Assembly: GCF_002102175.1 (NCBI RefSeq)
Contig: NZ_LQOX01000112.1
Location: 1 to 64,000 of the forward strand
DNA from: Mycobacterium gastri
GTDB lineage: Bacteria > Actinomycetota > Actinomycetes > Mycobacteriales > Mycobacteriaceae
Direction of reading: 5' to 3'
DNA length: 64,000 bases
The position numbers were made by a program, and so were the translations under genes. How positions within the stretch are numbered: the stretch's first letter is position 1; each line of letters begins with the position of its first letter. Under the pieces are notes generated by a model. The model ran no database searches, had not been told where the DNA came from, and saw only the letters and a program-made list of their open reading frames with translations. This document shows, in pieces, positions 29,119 through 39,082 of this stretch.

Positions 29119-29266
29119 CCAGCACACCGCCGGACTATGCCGCCGGCGCCTGCGCGCAGATTCACCCGCAACCCCGCCGACTCCGAGACCGTCCCGACCT
29201 TCAAAACCGGCCGCGTTGTGCTGTCGGTAGCCCACGGGGCCGTCGGGGGCGCGGGTGGGAGCGGTT

Positions 29267-29363
29267 GAGGCTGAGCCGCCGTTGGTCGCTGCCGGTCGAT
29301 GTTGGCATAGGGATGCAGGGGACCGTCGGGCTGCTGTAGGGGAGGCTGGCGTCGGTGGTGTTA
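29267..29363 (+). repeat. Direct repeat C', second copy of the PE_PGRS upstream region
   Basis: GAGGCTGAGCCGCC through GGAGGCTGGCGTCGGTGGTG parallels 26538-26632. The intergenic space between the PE_PGRS stop and the phosphodiesterase start therefore carries a PE_PGRS-type leader with no PE gene attached. It may supply the promoter of the phosphodiesterase gene. Confidence 0.7.
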
Positions 29364-29419
29364 CTCGATGACAACGCTTTGAGAACATCGCTAGGTTCGG
29401 CGCGTGTCGGCGTGCCAAG

Positions 29420-30874
29420 GTGGCGCGCGTGCCCTACACACGACGGCTTCAGCGTGCGGCCTTAGCCAGCGCGGTCGTGTTGGCGCTGGCGATGTCCGCA
29501 CCAGCGGCCGCCGACACCGATAACCAGCCTATTCCGCCCGCACCCACAGCACCCTGCGATGCCTACAGTCCGGTTGCCTTTCCCTGCGTCGGCACCGGCA
29601 AGTTCGCCGACGCCGTCGCTGCGGAATGTCGCCGCCTCCCGGTGTCCGATCGGTGGTGCCTGCTTCCGCTCGCCCACCGGGTAACCCAATCTGCTACCGA
29701 TGCCTACCTGCAGTCCTGGGTGCATCGCACGGCCCAATTCCAGTACGCGCTGCAAGATTCGTCGTCGCTACACAACGCCCAGTGGCTGGGCACCCACAAC
29801 TCGTACAACAGCCTCACCGAAGGGTTCACCCTCTCGCACGCCGACTCAAACCAACAGCTGTCGTTGACTCAGCAGCTGAACATCGACATGCGCTCCATCG
29901 AGCTGGACCTGCATTATGTCCCACGCCTGTGGCAGTTCGGGGCGCGCGCCGTGGTCGTGTGTCACGGGCTCTCACCGGCCCAAGGCAACTTGGGCTGCAC
30001 CAACGAGCCCACCTTCGCCCACGTCTTGCCTGAGATCGCGACCTGGCTCAACGCCCATCCCGACCAGGTCATCATGCTCTATCTCGAAGACGCCTTGCAG
30101 GACGCGGCGGCGTATGCCTCGGCGGTGGCGACCATGGCCAGCGTCCTGCAGCGTCCGAACCACACCAGCCTCATCTACCACCCCAACCCTGCCGACAAGG
30201 GCCCCGACGGCTGCGTTACTCTCCCGCTCAGCGTGACACGTGACCAGGTCCGCGCCGCCGGCGCGCAGGTCATCATTGTCAGCAAATGTGCACCCGACTG
30301 GTCGGCCGACGTGTTCAATTGGAACCCGGTGGAGGTGGAGAGCAACAGAAGCTCCGGCTACCAGCCGTACCCGGCGTGCGATCCCAATTTCAACCGCACG
30401 GTCTACGACACGAAGATCGTCCGTTACTACGAGGACACCACCTTTGTGTCGAGTCTGGCCGACCCCACCATGCCACCCATCAATCCAAATGCGCTTTCAC
30501 CGTCGAAGGTGCAGTCGATGACCAACTGCGGCGTCCAGATGTTCGGCTTCGACCAGATTCTGCCCGAGGATGGGCGCATCCAGGCATCGCTTTGGAGCTG
30601 GGCACCCGACGAACCGCGCGCCAATGCCGGAAGCTGCACCCTGCAGAGAGCGGACGGTCACTGGGTAGCCGCACCGTGTACGGACTCACACCCCGCGGCC
30701 TGCCTCAACGGAAGCACGTGGTCTGTGACGGCGCCGGTAACGTACGCAGGGGCTCCGGCTGCCTGCACCGCAGGCGGCTCGACATTTGACCTGCCTCTGT
30801 CCGGGTACCAGAACTCGCAACTGAATGCGGTGGACGCTGCCGGCGGAGGCGCCTGGATCAAGCACACGATTTAG
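29420..30874 (+). CDS. Exported PI-PLC-like phosphodiesterase (Rv2075c-like)
   Basis: This is a 484-residue protein with a Sec-type signal peptide (RRLQRAALASAVVLALAMSA, cleavage expected after PAAA near residue 31). The core is a phosphatidylinositol-phospholipase-C X-type TIM barrel. It has catalytic His126 (LGTHNSYNS), the acidic metal residues in SIELDLHY and the second catalytic His182 (VVVCHGLS). A Cys-rich C-terminal segment (about 400-470) probably has disulfides. It resembles the M. tuberculosis exported protein Rv2075c in length and layout. It likely cleaves a phosphodiester outside the cytoplasm; the substrate is unknown. The GTG start has only a weak ribosome site (CCAAGGTG) and follows repeat C'. 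Confidence 0.8.
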   Translation: MARVPYTRRLQRAALASAVVLALAMSAPAAADTDNQPIPPAPTAPCDAYSPVAFPCVGTGKFADAVAAECRRLPVSDRWCLLPLAHRVTQSATDAYLQSWVHRTAQFQYALQDSSSLHNAQWLGTHNSYNSLTEGFTLSHADSNQQLSLTQQLNIDMRSIELDLHYVPRLWQFGARAVVVCHGLSPAQGNLGCTNEPTFAHVLPEIATWLNAHPDQVIMLYLEDALQDAAAYASAVATMASVLQRPNHTSLIYHPNPADKGPDGCVTLPLSVTRDQVRAAGAQVIIVSKCAPDWSADVFNWNPVEVESNRSSGYQPYPACDPNFNRTVYDTKIVRYYEDTTFVSSLADPTMPPINPNALSPSKVQSMTNCGVQMFGFDQILPEDGRIQASLWSWAPDEPRANAGSCTLQRADGHWVAAPCTDSHPAACLNGSTWSVTAPVTYAGAPAACTAGGSTFDLPLSGYQNSQLNAVDAAGGGAWIKHTI

Positions 30875-30894
30875 CGCGGGCGATCAAGGGCTAG

Positions 30895-30976
30895 CTTCGA
30901 TTTTGCATGTCGGTAGGTGTGGGCTTCGGCTGTGGATCGGATTGGCTTGTGTGCCTGTTCTTTTCGTGAACTGGCG
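30895..30976 (+). repeat. Direct repeat B', second copy of the lppX downstream flank
   Basis: CTTCGATTTTGCATGTCGGT through TTTCGTGAACTGGCG matches 26269-26349. It lies between the phosphodiesterase stop and the left end of the IS21-type element. Confidence 0.8.
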
Positions 30977-31073
30977 TGTTTGAGTATCATTTGCCACGGG
31001 GATGGGACCACCGAATTGCCATGAGGATGGGAGCACCGGTGGTCGTCGAGCATGTGGGTCTGGGCTGGTAGTG

Positions 31074-31766
31074 TCAACCGGCCGGTGAGAGTTTCTGGCG
31101 GCGCCGGTAGGACTCGCCTTCGATGACGAGTTCGTGTGCGGTTGAGGTGAGGCCGTCGACAGCCGCTTGGGCGAGTAGTGCGTCGCTCATCATGGTCAGC
31201 CACTCATCTGGTTCGCGGCTGGAAGTCGTCACGGTGGCGGCTTTGTGGTGGCGGGCCACCACAAGCTCGTAGAAATCGGCGGTTTCGGTGGCGTCGAGCG
31301 GCTGGTGCGCGAAGTCATCGATCAGCAGTAGCTGGACTTGGGCGAGCCGGCGTATCTCAGCTTCGACGCTGTTGTCGAGGCGGGAGGCGTTGGGCCGCTT
31401 GAACATTGCATTGGCGCGCAACTTGAGAATACTGACTCGGCGGCGTACCGCAATGTGGCCGAGCGCGGTGGCCAGATCCGTTTTGCCGACCCCCACCGGG
31501 CCCAGAAGGCAGGCACCGTGAGGGCCGTCGAGAAACCGCGGGCTGGTCAGCTCATTCCACAGGGTGCGGTCGTAGCGCACCGCCGCCGTGTCGGCCCTGG
31601 TGTCCAGGCGCATGCCGGGGTCGAGGATGGCGGCGTGGGCACTCCGGGTCGCCGACGTTGTGTCGCGGCGGGTGGCTTCGTAGCCGAGAACCAGTTCGAG
31701 GAACGCCACATGCGACAGGTGTTGTTGTTTGGCCAGGGTGAGCCGCTCGGGCAGGGTGTCGAGCAT
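31074..31766 (-). CDS. istB: IS21-type helper ATPase IstB
   Basis: This 230-residue AAA+ ATPase has Walker A GPVGVGKTDLA, Walker B LLLIDDFA and the STAHELVIEGESYRRRQ end typical of mycobacterial IS21/IS1533 IstB. IstB assists strand transfer by IstA. The frame is open, but the N-terminus is about 15-20 residues shorter than usual; the bases upstream of 31766 suggest the normal start was lost by a small frameshift. Since istA is broken, the element should no longer move by itself. Confidence 0.85.
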   Translation of the reverse strand: MLDTLPERLTLAKQQHLSHVAFLELVLGYEATRRDTTSATRSAHAAILDPGMRLDTRADTAAVRYDRTLWNELTSPRFLDGPHGACLLGPVGVGKTDLATALGHIAVRRRVSILKLRANAMFKRPNASRLDNSVEAEIRRLAQVQLLLIDDFAHQPLDATETADFYELVVARHHKAATVTTSSREPDEWLTMMSDALLAQAAVDGLTSTAHELVIEGESYRRRQKLSPAG

Positions 31767-31795
31767 CTGCCCGAGTTTGAGTCGCTATGGTTTCG

Positions 31796-33225
31796 TCACT
31801 TGTCAGCCTCTGTCGTAGCGCCGCCGCCGATGACGGTCGTCCAGGACGGTTTGGTCCGCCGGTATTCGCCCCGGTCGCGGGCGAAACGCGCCGAGACGAC
31901 GCCGCTGGCCGCCTGTGGCGGCGGCGCCGGGGTGCTCTCGGTGGCGCGCTGCAGCATGGAGGCGATCTTGGCCACCGAGACGGCGTCGAGGTCCAGCGCC
32001 CGCGAGCACGCGGTGTCCTCCGGGTCCTCGCCGTAGCGTTTGACCAGTCCGAGTAGCCGGTAGACCTGACGCATCGCCGTCCACGGCAGATGGTGGTCGA
32101 GCAGGCGCTCGGCGTAGATGCCGACGTTGGGTCCGTGCGAGGTGGCGGTGCGGATCAGCCGCTGCAGGTCCCGCATGGCGCAGGCGGTCTTATCGGCGGG
32201 CAGATCATCGGGGTCGGTGACCCGGCTGCCCGGCAGCTGTCGCGGATGGGTCTTGACCAGCTGCCTACGATGAAATAACTTGACCAGCTCATCATCGGCA
32301 CCAGCCTGAACACGTTGACCTATAAGATGTTTCGGAGCCGAATACAACGCCTTGCCGACTTGTACTTGGTAATCCGGTTAACGGTGACCTCGGTGTAGAT
32401 CGGCACCGCGTACCGCGATTGCGGTGCCGGTAGCAGCACCCCGGCCTCGCGTTCGGCGAACACCTCGGCCGGGCGCGCTCAGATGGTCGCATGAATCCGC
32501 TGGCCGGCCGTGTCCGCGCACCAGATCTCGGCGCGGCCCTGCGCGTCGGTCAAATCGATGAATTCCTCACCGGCGAAGAAGTTTCCGCGTACATACTGCA
32601 CCACTCGCTCGACGCGGGGCTTGTCTTGAGACGAGCGGACCCACGCCGCCTCACAGCTGGCGACGATCGCCTCCAGTGTCTGCGCGAACGTCAGCCACAC
32701 GAACATGTGCCGTGAGAACACCGCGGTGAAGATCAACGCGTGCACCACCCGACGCCGTCCCGACTCCGAGTCGTAGATCAAACCCATTCTGGCGAAATCG
32801 ATCTGGCACTCCACTCCCGGCTCACCGTCGACCACCGGCACCGTCTCCCGCGCGGATCGACTCCGATAATCGGTGCGATCCACGCAATAGCGGTGCAGCA
32901 TGCGATGCGGCACCCGCAGACCGCGGCGGTGAAGCAGATCACCGATCTTGAAAACCGTCAGCTCCAGACCAACCCAGTCGACGATTTGCGCGTGTTCGCC
33001 CTCCAACGCATCCCACGCGGCACCGTGGCCCTGCGGCCGGGCCGGACGCGCCGCGGCGGTCACCTGCCCAACCAATTCGTCGGTTAACCGGCCCTTCACC
33101 GCCGTCGCGAACCAGTCTGGCCGGGATCGCCGCATCCCTGTAGCTCTGCGCGGTCTTGCGGTCCACGCCGGCCTGCTCAGCCACCTTCCGCGGGCCCTTG
33201 CCAGCCAGCCAGGCGCGCAGCACCT
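31796..33225 (-). pseudogene. istA: Broken IS21-type transposase IstA
   Basis: Three consecutive pieces in different frames make up one IstA. About 33225-33130 holds the helix-turn-helix (VAEQAGVDRKTAQSYRDAA). About 33135-32479 holds the rve core with catalytic Asp (CQIDFARMG) and a C-terminal RVVQYVRGNFFAGE. About 32480-31796 holds the remaining C-terminal part (TEVTVNRITKYK, then LPWTAMRQVYRLLGLVKRYG). At least three frameshifts or stops separate them, so it is inactive. Confidence 0.85.
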
Positions 33226-33421
33226 AACTAATCTCGATCACCGAAACCTCCCTGAATACCATCCCCACGAAAACGTCCACATCGATCGACCTGCAGCGAT
33301 CCGAACCGGGAAACCGAGGACCGCCCGGCAGACACCCCGGGTGGTCCCATTACTGGCGACCAGGTGGTCCCATGACCGTGGCAAAACTCGGCTCAAAGGG
33401 TCCCATGAACGTGGCAAATGA

Positions 33422-33840
33422 CAAGTGCGCCGGGCGCAACCTGGTGCGCCGAGCGTGCCATGGCTGCGAAAAATCGGCCAACTTCTCACACTGAGAACAC
33501 GTTCGGCGAAATCCTGGTGACTGCGATAAGCGCGCGTGACGGTCGACGGTGGCGCTTTCGGCCTTGGTTTAGTGCGGACGTTTCGACTGGCCGCGGCGCA
33601 AACGCGCAGTTCAGCAATGTGTCACTGCTCGAAATCGCGGATCGTGAGCCAGTCGAGTTACTGATGCCGTCGAGCACACACGGATCAGGTTCCCGGCCAA
33701 CCGGCACGTCACTGCCCGCCCGCTGCGCGCCGCCGGTGCGCTCTGAAGTTGGCCCCTAGCGCGTCCGCACCAAGTGCGAACCGAACCCGCAAAGTCAGGG
33801 CGATACAGCGGAGGGCAACGCGCACAGTGATGAAAGTCAG
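33422..33840. other. Unassigned stretch between the IS21 element and repeat A'
   Basis: This is about 420 bases with no recognisable product. A plus-strand open frame (33418-33759) has no family features. Base composition is somewhat lower in GC than the neighbouring genes. It may be remains of an earlier insertion. Confidence 0.4.
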
Positions 33841-34012
33841 GTGCCAAGCAGCCGAGGCCGGCGACCGTGTGGATCGCGTCGGACGGTTCGCACCGCCTCG
33901 TTCGGGCAAACATCGACATCGGGTCCGGGACGGTCGAGCTCACCCTGTCGAAATGGAACGAACCACTCAACCTCGACTAGCAACGACTAGCAACGACCAG
34001 CTTCGCTGGGGG
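33841..34012 (+). repeat. Direct repeat A', truncated copy of the lppX 3' end
   Basis: The bases from GTGCCAAGCAGCCGAGG to CTTCGCTGGGGG repeat 26071-26252 and encode the same C-terminal text (IASDGSHRLVRANIDIGSG in lppX; VASDG is read here as IASDG). No lppX start is attached, so this is a gene fragment. It lies against the mmpL7 stop codon on the opposite strand. Confidence 0.85.
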
Positions 34013-34021
34013 CCAACACGT

Positions 34022-36772
34022 TCAGCTGTCCATTGCGGGCTCGATGACCGGTGGCTGCTGGGCCGGGTTGTTGCGGATCGCGGCCGGGATGAACACGCGT
34101 GCCGCCGCGGTCAGCACGCCCAGCCCGATCAGCACAACGGTACCGAGTTGGCTGAGAGCGCCGGGGGAAGCTGCCGACACCAACAGCAGGCCGCCGGCGA
34201 AAACGGCACAAAGGCCGGTCAGTGGGGCGACGGCGCCCGAGAGCGTCTCCGTCTCCGCAGACTCGGTGGCGAGAAGAATGGCGACGAGACGCGGGACGCC
34301 GAACGCAGCGAGGATGGCGAACGACACCAGCGGAACCGCGGCCTGCAGCTCGCGATCCAGTAGGTATTGCCACAGCACCACCGAAATCCCCAGCGCGGCA
34401 AGGTAGGACGCCGTCACCCCCAGGCCGGCCGCCAGTCCGCTGACCGCGCCGCGCCACAGGCCGATCAGGGCCGCCACCGCGAGCATCGTCACGGCCAGCA
34501 GCACGGCATCATGGGTGAGGGCACCGCGGACGGCTGCGGCTACTTGCGCGGCCCCGGCCACGGTGATCTGGCTGTCGACAAGGCTTCCGTACTTCATCGC
34601 CGCGCCCGCGGCTAGTCGGAGCGACTGCACACGGGCCGCCGCACCGAGATCCAGACCGTTACCGTCGGAATAGACGAACAACCGGGTCGACGTGCCGTCT
34701 GGTGAGAACATCGATTGCCGCACACGCTGATACGACGGATCCGCCAGTTCCTTGCGGGTGAGGTGGAAGCCGCCCTCGCCGGTGTCGGCGAAATCGACGC
34801 TGATGTTTTTCAGGAACGCCGACACCTGCACGAGTTGCGGCAGGATTTCTTGGATACTCGATTCGAGCTTTGGCACGAAGGAGCGCAGCTGGCCCAGCGT
34901 AGACCGCATTTCCGCCACCACGTGCGGTGTCGAGGCGAAGGCGCCCATCGTTTGGCTCGATACCGCGGCCATGCGGTCGGCGCCGTTGGTCAGCGCGGCC
35001 ACATCGGTGACCACCAGGTCAAGGGGTCCCACGAGCTGGCGCGCGGCCGAGCACAGTTGCTCGTCGGGACAATACGTACCGCCGGTGATCATGTCACGCA
35101 ACGGGTTCAGGTATTGCGAAACCTCCGCAGCTCTGCCCCGGAGGTTCTGCGTCACGGAGATGACCCGGTTGATGTTCTGCTGTATCTGGTTCGCCCCGGC
35201 GAGACCGATTCTCACGCTGCTGTCCAGCTGGTCGATTGCGGCGCCGACCTGATCGATCGTGGCCCCCAGGGACTTGATGGCGTTCAGCTGTGGCATGAAC
35301 GACCCGGCCCCTCGGTTCAGCTGATCGGAGAGCTTGCCCGCGGCGGAGGTGAGCGAGGCGTCGGCCCACGGAACACCGGCCGGCCATGCCGCCGACTCCA
35401 CCTTGCGCACCCCGGGAATCTCCATCAGCCGGTGGCTGAGCTGATCGATGGCGATGAGTCCGGCCGGCTGGCGAAGGTCCGCAGCAGAGTTGACCATCAC
35501 CACGTCGGGCAGGGGATTTCCGGGCAGCAGCCGCGCGGCGCTGGTCCCGGGCGGGTTCGCTCGGCTTTCACCGATACCGCACCGCATTCCGATGATGGGT
35601 AGCGCGCAGATCGCCAGCACCACGGAAGCCACGGCAATGGGATTGGAGAAGCCGGGTTTGGGCAACCGGCCTGGCCAGCCGACATCGCCGGTTCGCGGCG
35701 ATGCCAGCCCCCGAGGCCCGGCAAACCCGAGCAAGGTTGGCAGGAGTGTCAACGAAACCGCAAGTGCCACCGCAACATCCGGTGCGGCGGTGCCGACGCT
35801 GTGCAGCGCTGGCGTTTGCGCAAGCAACAGCGGGCCGGTGACCAGTGCGACGCACGCTCCGGGCAGGGCCAACCCGGGCAGCAGTTCGCGGTAAGCGCGC
35901 CGGTCCGTCACCGCAACACTGCCGTCGGGCCTGAGCCGGGCAGCAAGCAGGGTGGCTGCGGTCATTGTGGCGATCGTCAAGACGACGGCCAGTGCCCCGG
36001 AAAACACCGTTAACGCCGTGCTGCTTCGCGGCACCATGGCCTGAAGCGGCCACGCCACCGTCAACGAGATTCCGGTGGCCAGCAGCACCATCGCGACCGA
36101 ACGCGGGGACTGTCGCGAGCGCAGCAGGAGCAGCACGGCGAGCACCGCCGCGGCGGCCGCGATCGCCGCACCCTGCCACACCTGCATGCGCAGCGGGATG
36201 TGGTCGATGGCATCCGGGCCCACAATGCGGGCGCGAAGCCCCGGACTCGGCGGTAGCTTGCGCACCACCGATCGGGCCGCATCGAGCGATTCGCGCGCTT
36301 TGTCGCTACCGACTTGGCCCACCAGCCATACCATCGCGACACCGGACCGGCCGTCAGGGCTGGTTCCCAGCGGCGCGGTAAGGGGATCGGACCACCAGTC
36401 GAGGACCGATCCGACGTGGGCGGTGTCGGCGCGCAGTGCGCTCACCGCGGCGTCATAGTAATGCTGGTCGGCCGGCCCGAGCTGGTCGCGGCCGTCCACC
36501 ACCAGGTAGGCGATGGCGTTGGTGCCACTGCCCGGGAACGACTGCGCGATCCGGTTGGTGGCTGCCGCCGTCTTGGCGTCCGGGGGCAGCAGCGCCGAGG
36601 CGGTATCGCCGGGTTTCGCGTGCGTCAGCGCAAGAATCACATTCGCGATCACCGCTGCCGCAATCCAGGCGGCGACGACCAGTAGGGGGGCGAGCCGAGA
36701 TCGCCGACGGCTCTCGTCGCCTGGCACGCTCGCGATCGTACTGACGTCGGTGTCCGGGCACGACGTTTTCAC
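34022..36772 (-). CDS. mmpL7: RND-superfamily PDIM/PGL transporter MmpL7
   Basis: This 916-residue protein is close to the 920 of M. tuberculosis MmpL7. The layout is one N-terminal membrane helix (about 28-50), a periplasmic loop, a bundle of helices (about 180-370), a large second periplasmic loop (about 390-720) and a final bundle of helices (about 740-905). MmpL7 exports PDIM and PGL across the inner membrane and contacts PpsE, coupling synthesis to export. The gene follows fadD28 by 37 bases on the same strand, as in M. tuberculosis. Downstream is the lppX fragment, so a convergent copy of an accessory gene adjoins its end. Confidence 0.95.
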   Translation of the reverse strand: MKTSCPDTDVSTIASVPGDESRRRSRLAPLLVVAAWIAAAVIANVILALTHAKPGDTASALLPPDAKTAAATNRIAQSFPGSGTNAIAYLVVDGRDQLGPADQHYYDAAVSALRADTAHVGSVLDWWSDPLTAPLGTSPDGRSGVAMVWLVGQVGSDKARESLDAARSVVRKLPPSPGLRARIVGPDAIDHIPLRMQVWQGAAIAAAAAVLAVLLLLRSRQSPRSVAMVLLATGISLTVAWPLQAMVPRSSTALTVFSGALAVVLTIATMTAATLLAARLRPDGSVAVTDRRAYRELLPGLALPGACVALVTGPLLLAQTPALHSVGTAAPDVAVALAVSLTLLPTLLGFAGPRGLASPRTGDVGWPGRLPKPGFSNPIAVASVVLAICALPIIGMRCGIGESRANPPGTSAARLLPGNPLPDVVMVNSAADLRQPAGLIAIDQLSHRLMEIPGVRKVESAAWPAGVPWADASLTSAAGKLSDQLNRGAGSFMPQLNAIKSLGATIDQVGAAIDQLDSSVRIGLAGANQIQQNINRVISVTQNLRGRAAEVSQYLNPLRDMITGGTYCPDEQLCSAARQLVGPLDLVVTDVAALTNGADRMAAVSSQTMGAFASTPHVVAEMRSTLGQLRSFVPKLESSIQEILPQLVQVSAFLKNISVDFADTGEGGFHLTRKELADPSYQRVRQSMFSPDGTSTRLFVYSDGNGLDLGAAARVQSLRLAAGAAMKYGSLVDSQITVAGAAQVAAAVRGALTHDAVLLAVTMLAVAALIGLWRGAVSGLAAGLGVTASYLAALGISVVLWQYLLDRELQAAVPLVSFAILAAFGVPRLVAILLATESAETETLSGAVAPLTGLCAVFAGGLLLVSAASPGALSQLGTVVLIGLGVLTAAARVFIPAAIRNNPAQQPPVIEPAMDS

Positions 36773-36809
36773 ACGGATGTACCAATTCTGGGGATGACGG
36801 CCGGCCTTG

Positions 36810-38552
36810 TTAGACGTCTAAGCGAGCGAATTGATCGCGGCGGTATTGCTCGACGCATGCTGCTCGTCTGACCTTGCCGCTGGTGGTAATCGGGATCGAG
36901 CCCGGCGCAACCAACACCAGGTCCGCGACGCTAAGACCATGTGAAGCCGATAAAGCCGAGGTGACTTCACGCTTAATGGCGCCCAGCCGCGCCATCGCAT
37001 CCGGATCCGAGTCGCCGCGCTTTTTGAGTTCGATAATGGCGACCAGCTTCTCGGTGCTGCGATCACTGGGAACCGATATCGCCGCGCAGCGGCCCCGGGT
37101 GATCTCTTGGATCGTCGCCTCGATGTCGTCGGGAGAGTGGTTGCGCCCGTAAACGATCAGCAGGTCTTTGATCCGGCCGATGATGAACAATTCGCCTTCC
37201 CTGACAAAACCCGAGTCTCCGGTTCTCAGCCAAGGACCTTCGGGTGTTCCCGCCAGGGGGTTCACAATCTTTGCGCCGAAAGTGCGTGCATTCTCTTCAG
37301 GTTTTTGCCAATAGCCGGTAGCGACGTTGTCGCCGTGCACCCAAATCTCACCGACCGTTCCGTCCCGGCACTCGGTACGGGTCTCCGGATCGACAATCCG
37401 CACGATCGGTGATTGCGGCAAAACATAGCTGACTAGCGATGTGCCGTCTCCGTTGTCGCAGGGCTTTGCTTCGCCGTCGGTCAATTTTCCACTTTCGAAA
37501 TCGACAAATTTTGGCGGATGGTTAGGCCTGCTGGTGGCCACGAAGACAGTTGCTTCTGCCAGGCCGTATGAGGGACGGATCACCTTCTCTTGCAGATTGA
37601 AGCGCGCAAATCGGTCGGCGAAGCGCTTGATCGTCGCTGGGTGCACCCGCTCGCTGCCGCTGAGGATGGTGAGTACCTCGCCGAGGTCACGCCCGGCCAT
37701 TTCGTCGTCAGATACCCTCTTTGTCGCCAGTTCGAAGGCGAAATTCGGCGCTGCTGAGAATGTGTGAGGAGTGCTGGCCAGCATGTGCAACCACCGTGCC
37801 GGACGTGCCAGGAACGCGACTGGGCTGGTCAACAGTGACGAATACCCCCCCAAAATAGCTGCACAAACTCCCAGAACCAAACCCATGTCGTGATAAAACG
37901 GCAGCCACGAAACAAGGGTCGAACCTGGCGGGGGGATCCCGTCGGTGTCGGCAAAGTAGCCGGCCATCAGCTGTTCGAAATTGGTCCGAAGGTTCTGATG
38001 TGTCATTACGACGCCCGCCGGGGTACGGGTCGACCCGGAGGTATATTGCAGATACGCAATCGATGGGTGGTTATCGTCGCCGGCACTGGATCCACTCGCA
38101 GAATCCAGGTCCAGTAAATCAACTTCGATGATTGAGGGCGCGGACTTACCAGGCTGCGCCGTAACGTGCTGGCTGACATCGTCGATAACAGAAGATGTCG
38201 TGAGAATGGCACCCGGCGACGCGTCCTGTAGTACCGCATCAACGCGTTCATTGGTGGCGCCGCCCTGTGGGACCGCAAGCGGAATCGCGATAACTCCGGC
38301 CTGTAATGCGCCGAGAAAAGCGGTGATGTAATCGAGTCCCTGGGGGGCCAATATCATCGCGCGCTCACCGGCCGGAACGCAATGACTCAGCTCCCGTGCA
38401 ACGTTCAACGTTCGCCGGTACAACTGTGACCACGTCAGGCTTTCCGGGACACCTGCCCAGTCCTTTTCGTAATCGATATAGGTAAACGCTGGGTCATTGG
38501 GCTGTAGCCGGGCGCACGCGCGGAGCGCAGCAGGCAGGGAACGCACACTCAT
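36810..38552 (-). CDS. fadD28: Fatty acyl-AMP ligase FadD28 for mycocerosic acid synthesis
   Basis: This protein has 580 residues, identical in length to M. tuberculosis FadD28, and starts [18 protein letters not shown]. Adenylation motifs are [45 protein letters not shown] and the C-terminal TTSGKVRRA. The FAAL insertion that blocks CoA use is expected from the family. It activates long-chain fatty acids as adenylates and loads them on Mas for mycocerosic acid synthesis. It is divergent from mas across 530 bases and heads the fadD28-mmpL7 unit. Confidence 0.96.
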   Translation of the reverse strand: MSVRSLPAALRACARLQPNDPAFTYIDYEKDWAGVPESLTWSQLYRRTLNVARELSHCVPAGERAMILAPQGLDYITAFLGALQAGVIAIPLAVPQGGATNERVDAVLQDASPGAILTTSSVIDDVSQHVTAQPGKSAPSIIEVDLLDLDSASGSSAGDDNHPSIAYLQYTSGSTRTPAGVVMTHQNLRTNFEQLMAGYFADTDGIPPPGSTLVSWLPFYHDMGLVLGVCAAILGGYSSLLTSPVAFLARPARWLHMLASTPHTFSAAPNFAFELATKRVSDDEMAGRDLGEVLTILSGSERVHPATIKRFADRFARFNLQEKVIRPSYGLAEATVFVATSRPNHPPKFVDFESGKLTDGEAKPCDNGDGTSLVSYVLPQSPIVRIVDPETRTECRDGTVGEIWVHGDNVATGYWQKPEENARTFGAKIVNPLAGTPEGPWLRTGDSGFVREGELFIIGRIKDLLIVYGRNHSPDDIEATIQEITRGRCAAISVPSDRSTEKLVAIIELKKRGDSDPDAMARLGAIKREVTSALSASHGLSVADLVLVAPGSIPITTSGKVRRAACVEQYRRDQFARLDV

Positions 38553-39082
38553 GAGCTATCACGTTACCGTCCAGCCGTCATGACGGCTGTGAGACGGCAT
38601 ATGCAGGGTATGACCCAGCGGGCTGCAAGGTCACAACCGCCAATTCAGCGGCATGCGCCGGTGAAGCAGGTGCAGCCAGGCGATGCCGACATCGCTAGTC
38701 CGGGCTAGTCGCGCCATGCGGACCTGCCGGGCTCTGCGCTGTGGCCGCCGGGGACCGCATCGCTGTGGACGCCACGTCGCGCCGAGACGAAACCCGGCTG
38801 GACCGGGACCACCCTCGGCACACGCGTTGGCGGCAGTCAGCGATTCCGTTTGCGCTGCTCAGCCGCCGAACCGACACCGAAACCCAGAGAATTCGCGACA
38901 TTGGTCCTCAGAATCTTGTACAGCCGTCTAAGCTTGTCTCTCCGAGACCTGCCTTGGTGTCGAAATCCGGGCTGGGGACTGGCAGAGCGGCGCTGCGGCC
39001 AGCTCGCTGCCTGTTTTGAAAAATTCGGGGATGTCGTCGGGTAACTCCCGTTGAGCTGAGCTGAGACGAGGTTAGAGAGCGA
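38553..39082. promoter_or_regulatory. Divergent promoter region between fadD28 and mas
   Basis: These 530 bases contain no supported gene. They must hold the promoters for fadD28-mmpL7 (minus) and mas (plus). The bases AGAGAGCG just before 39083 form the mas ribosome site. No clear operator palindrome was recognised. Confidence 0.55.

Larger units (their letters stand above)
30987..33421 (-). mobile_element. Decayed IS21-family element, IS1533-like
   Basis: TCATTTGCCACGGGGATGGGACC at 30987-31009 pairs with the inverse at 33399-33421 with three mismatches, giving 23-base terminal inverted repeats. Further imperfect copies of the TGCCA/GGTCCCAT unit lie just inside both ends (about 31017 and 33340-33383), as is typical of IS21 elements. 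Inside are istA (broken) and istB on the minus strand. No target duplication is visible at the ends. M. tuberculosis carries IS1533 (Rv2943-Rv2944) at the same place, between mmpL7 and lppX, in the same relative orientation. Confidence 0.85.

Noticed and set aside
33418..33759. 113-codon plus-strand frame between the IS21 element and the lppX fragment
   Set aside because: It begins inside the IS end, has no ribosome site and no recognisable domain.
33841..33980. A second lppX gene
   Set aside because: Only the last 46 or so codons are present without a start or signal peptide, so it is a duplicated fragment.
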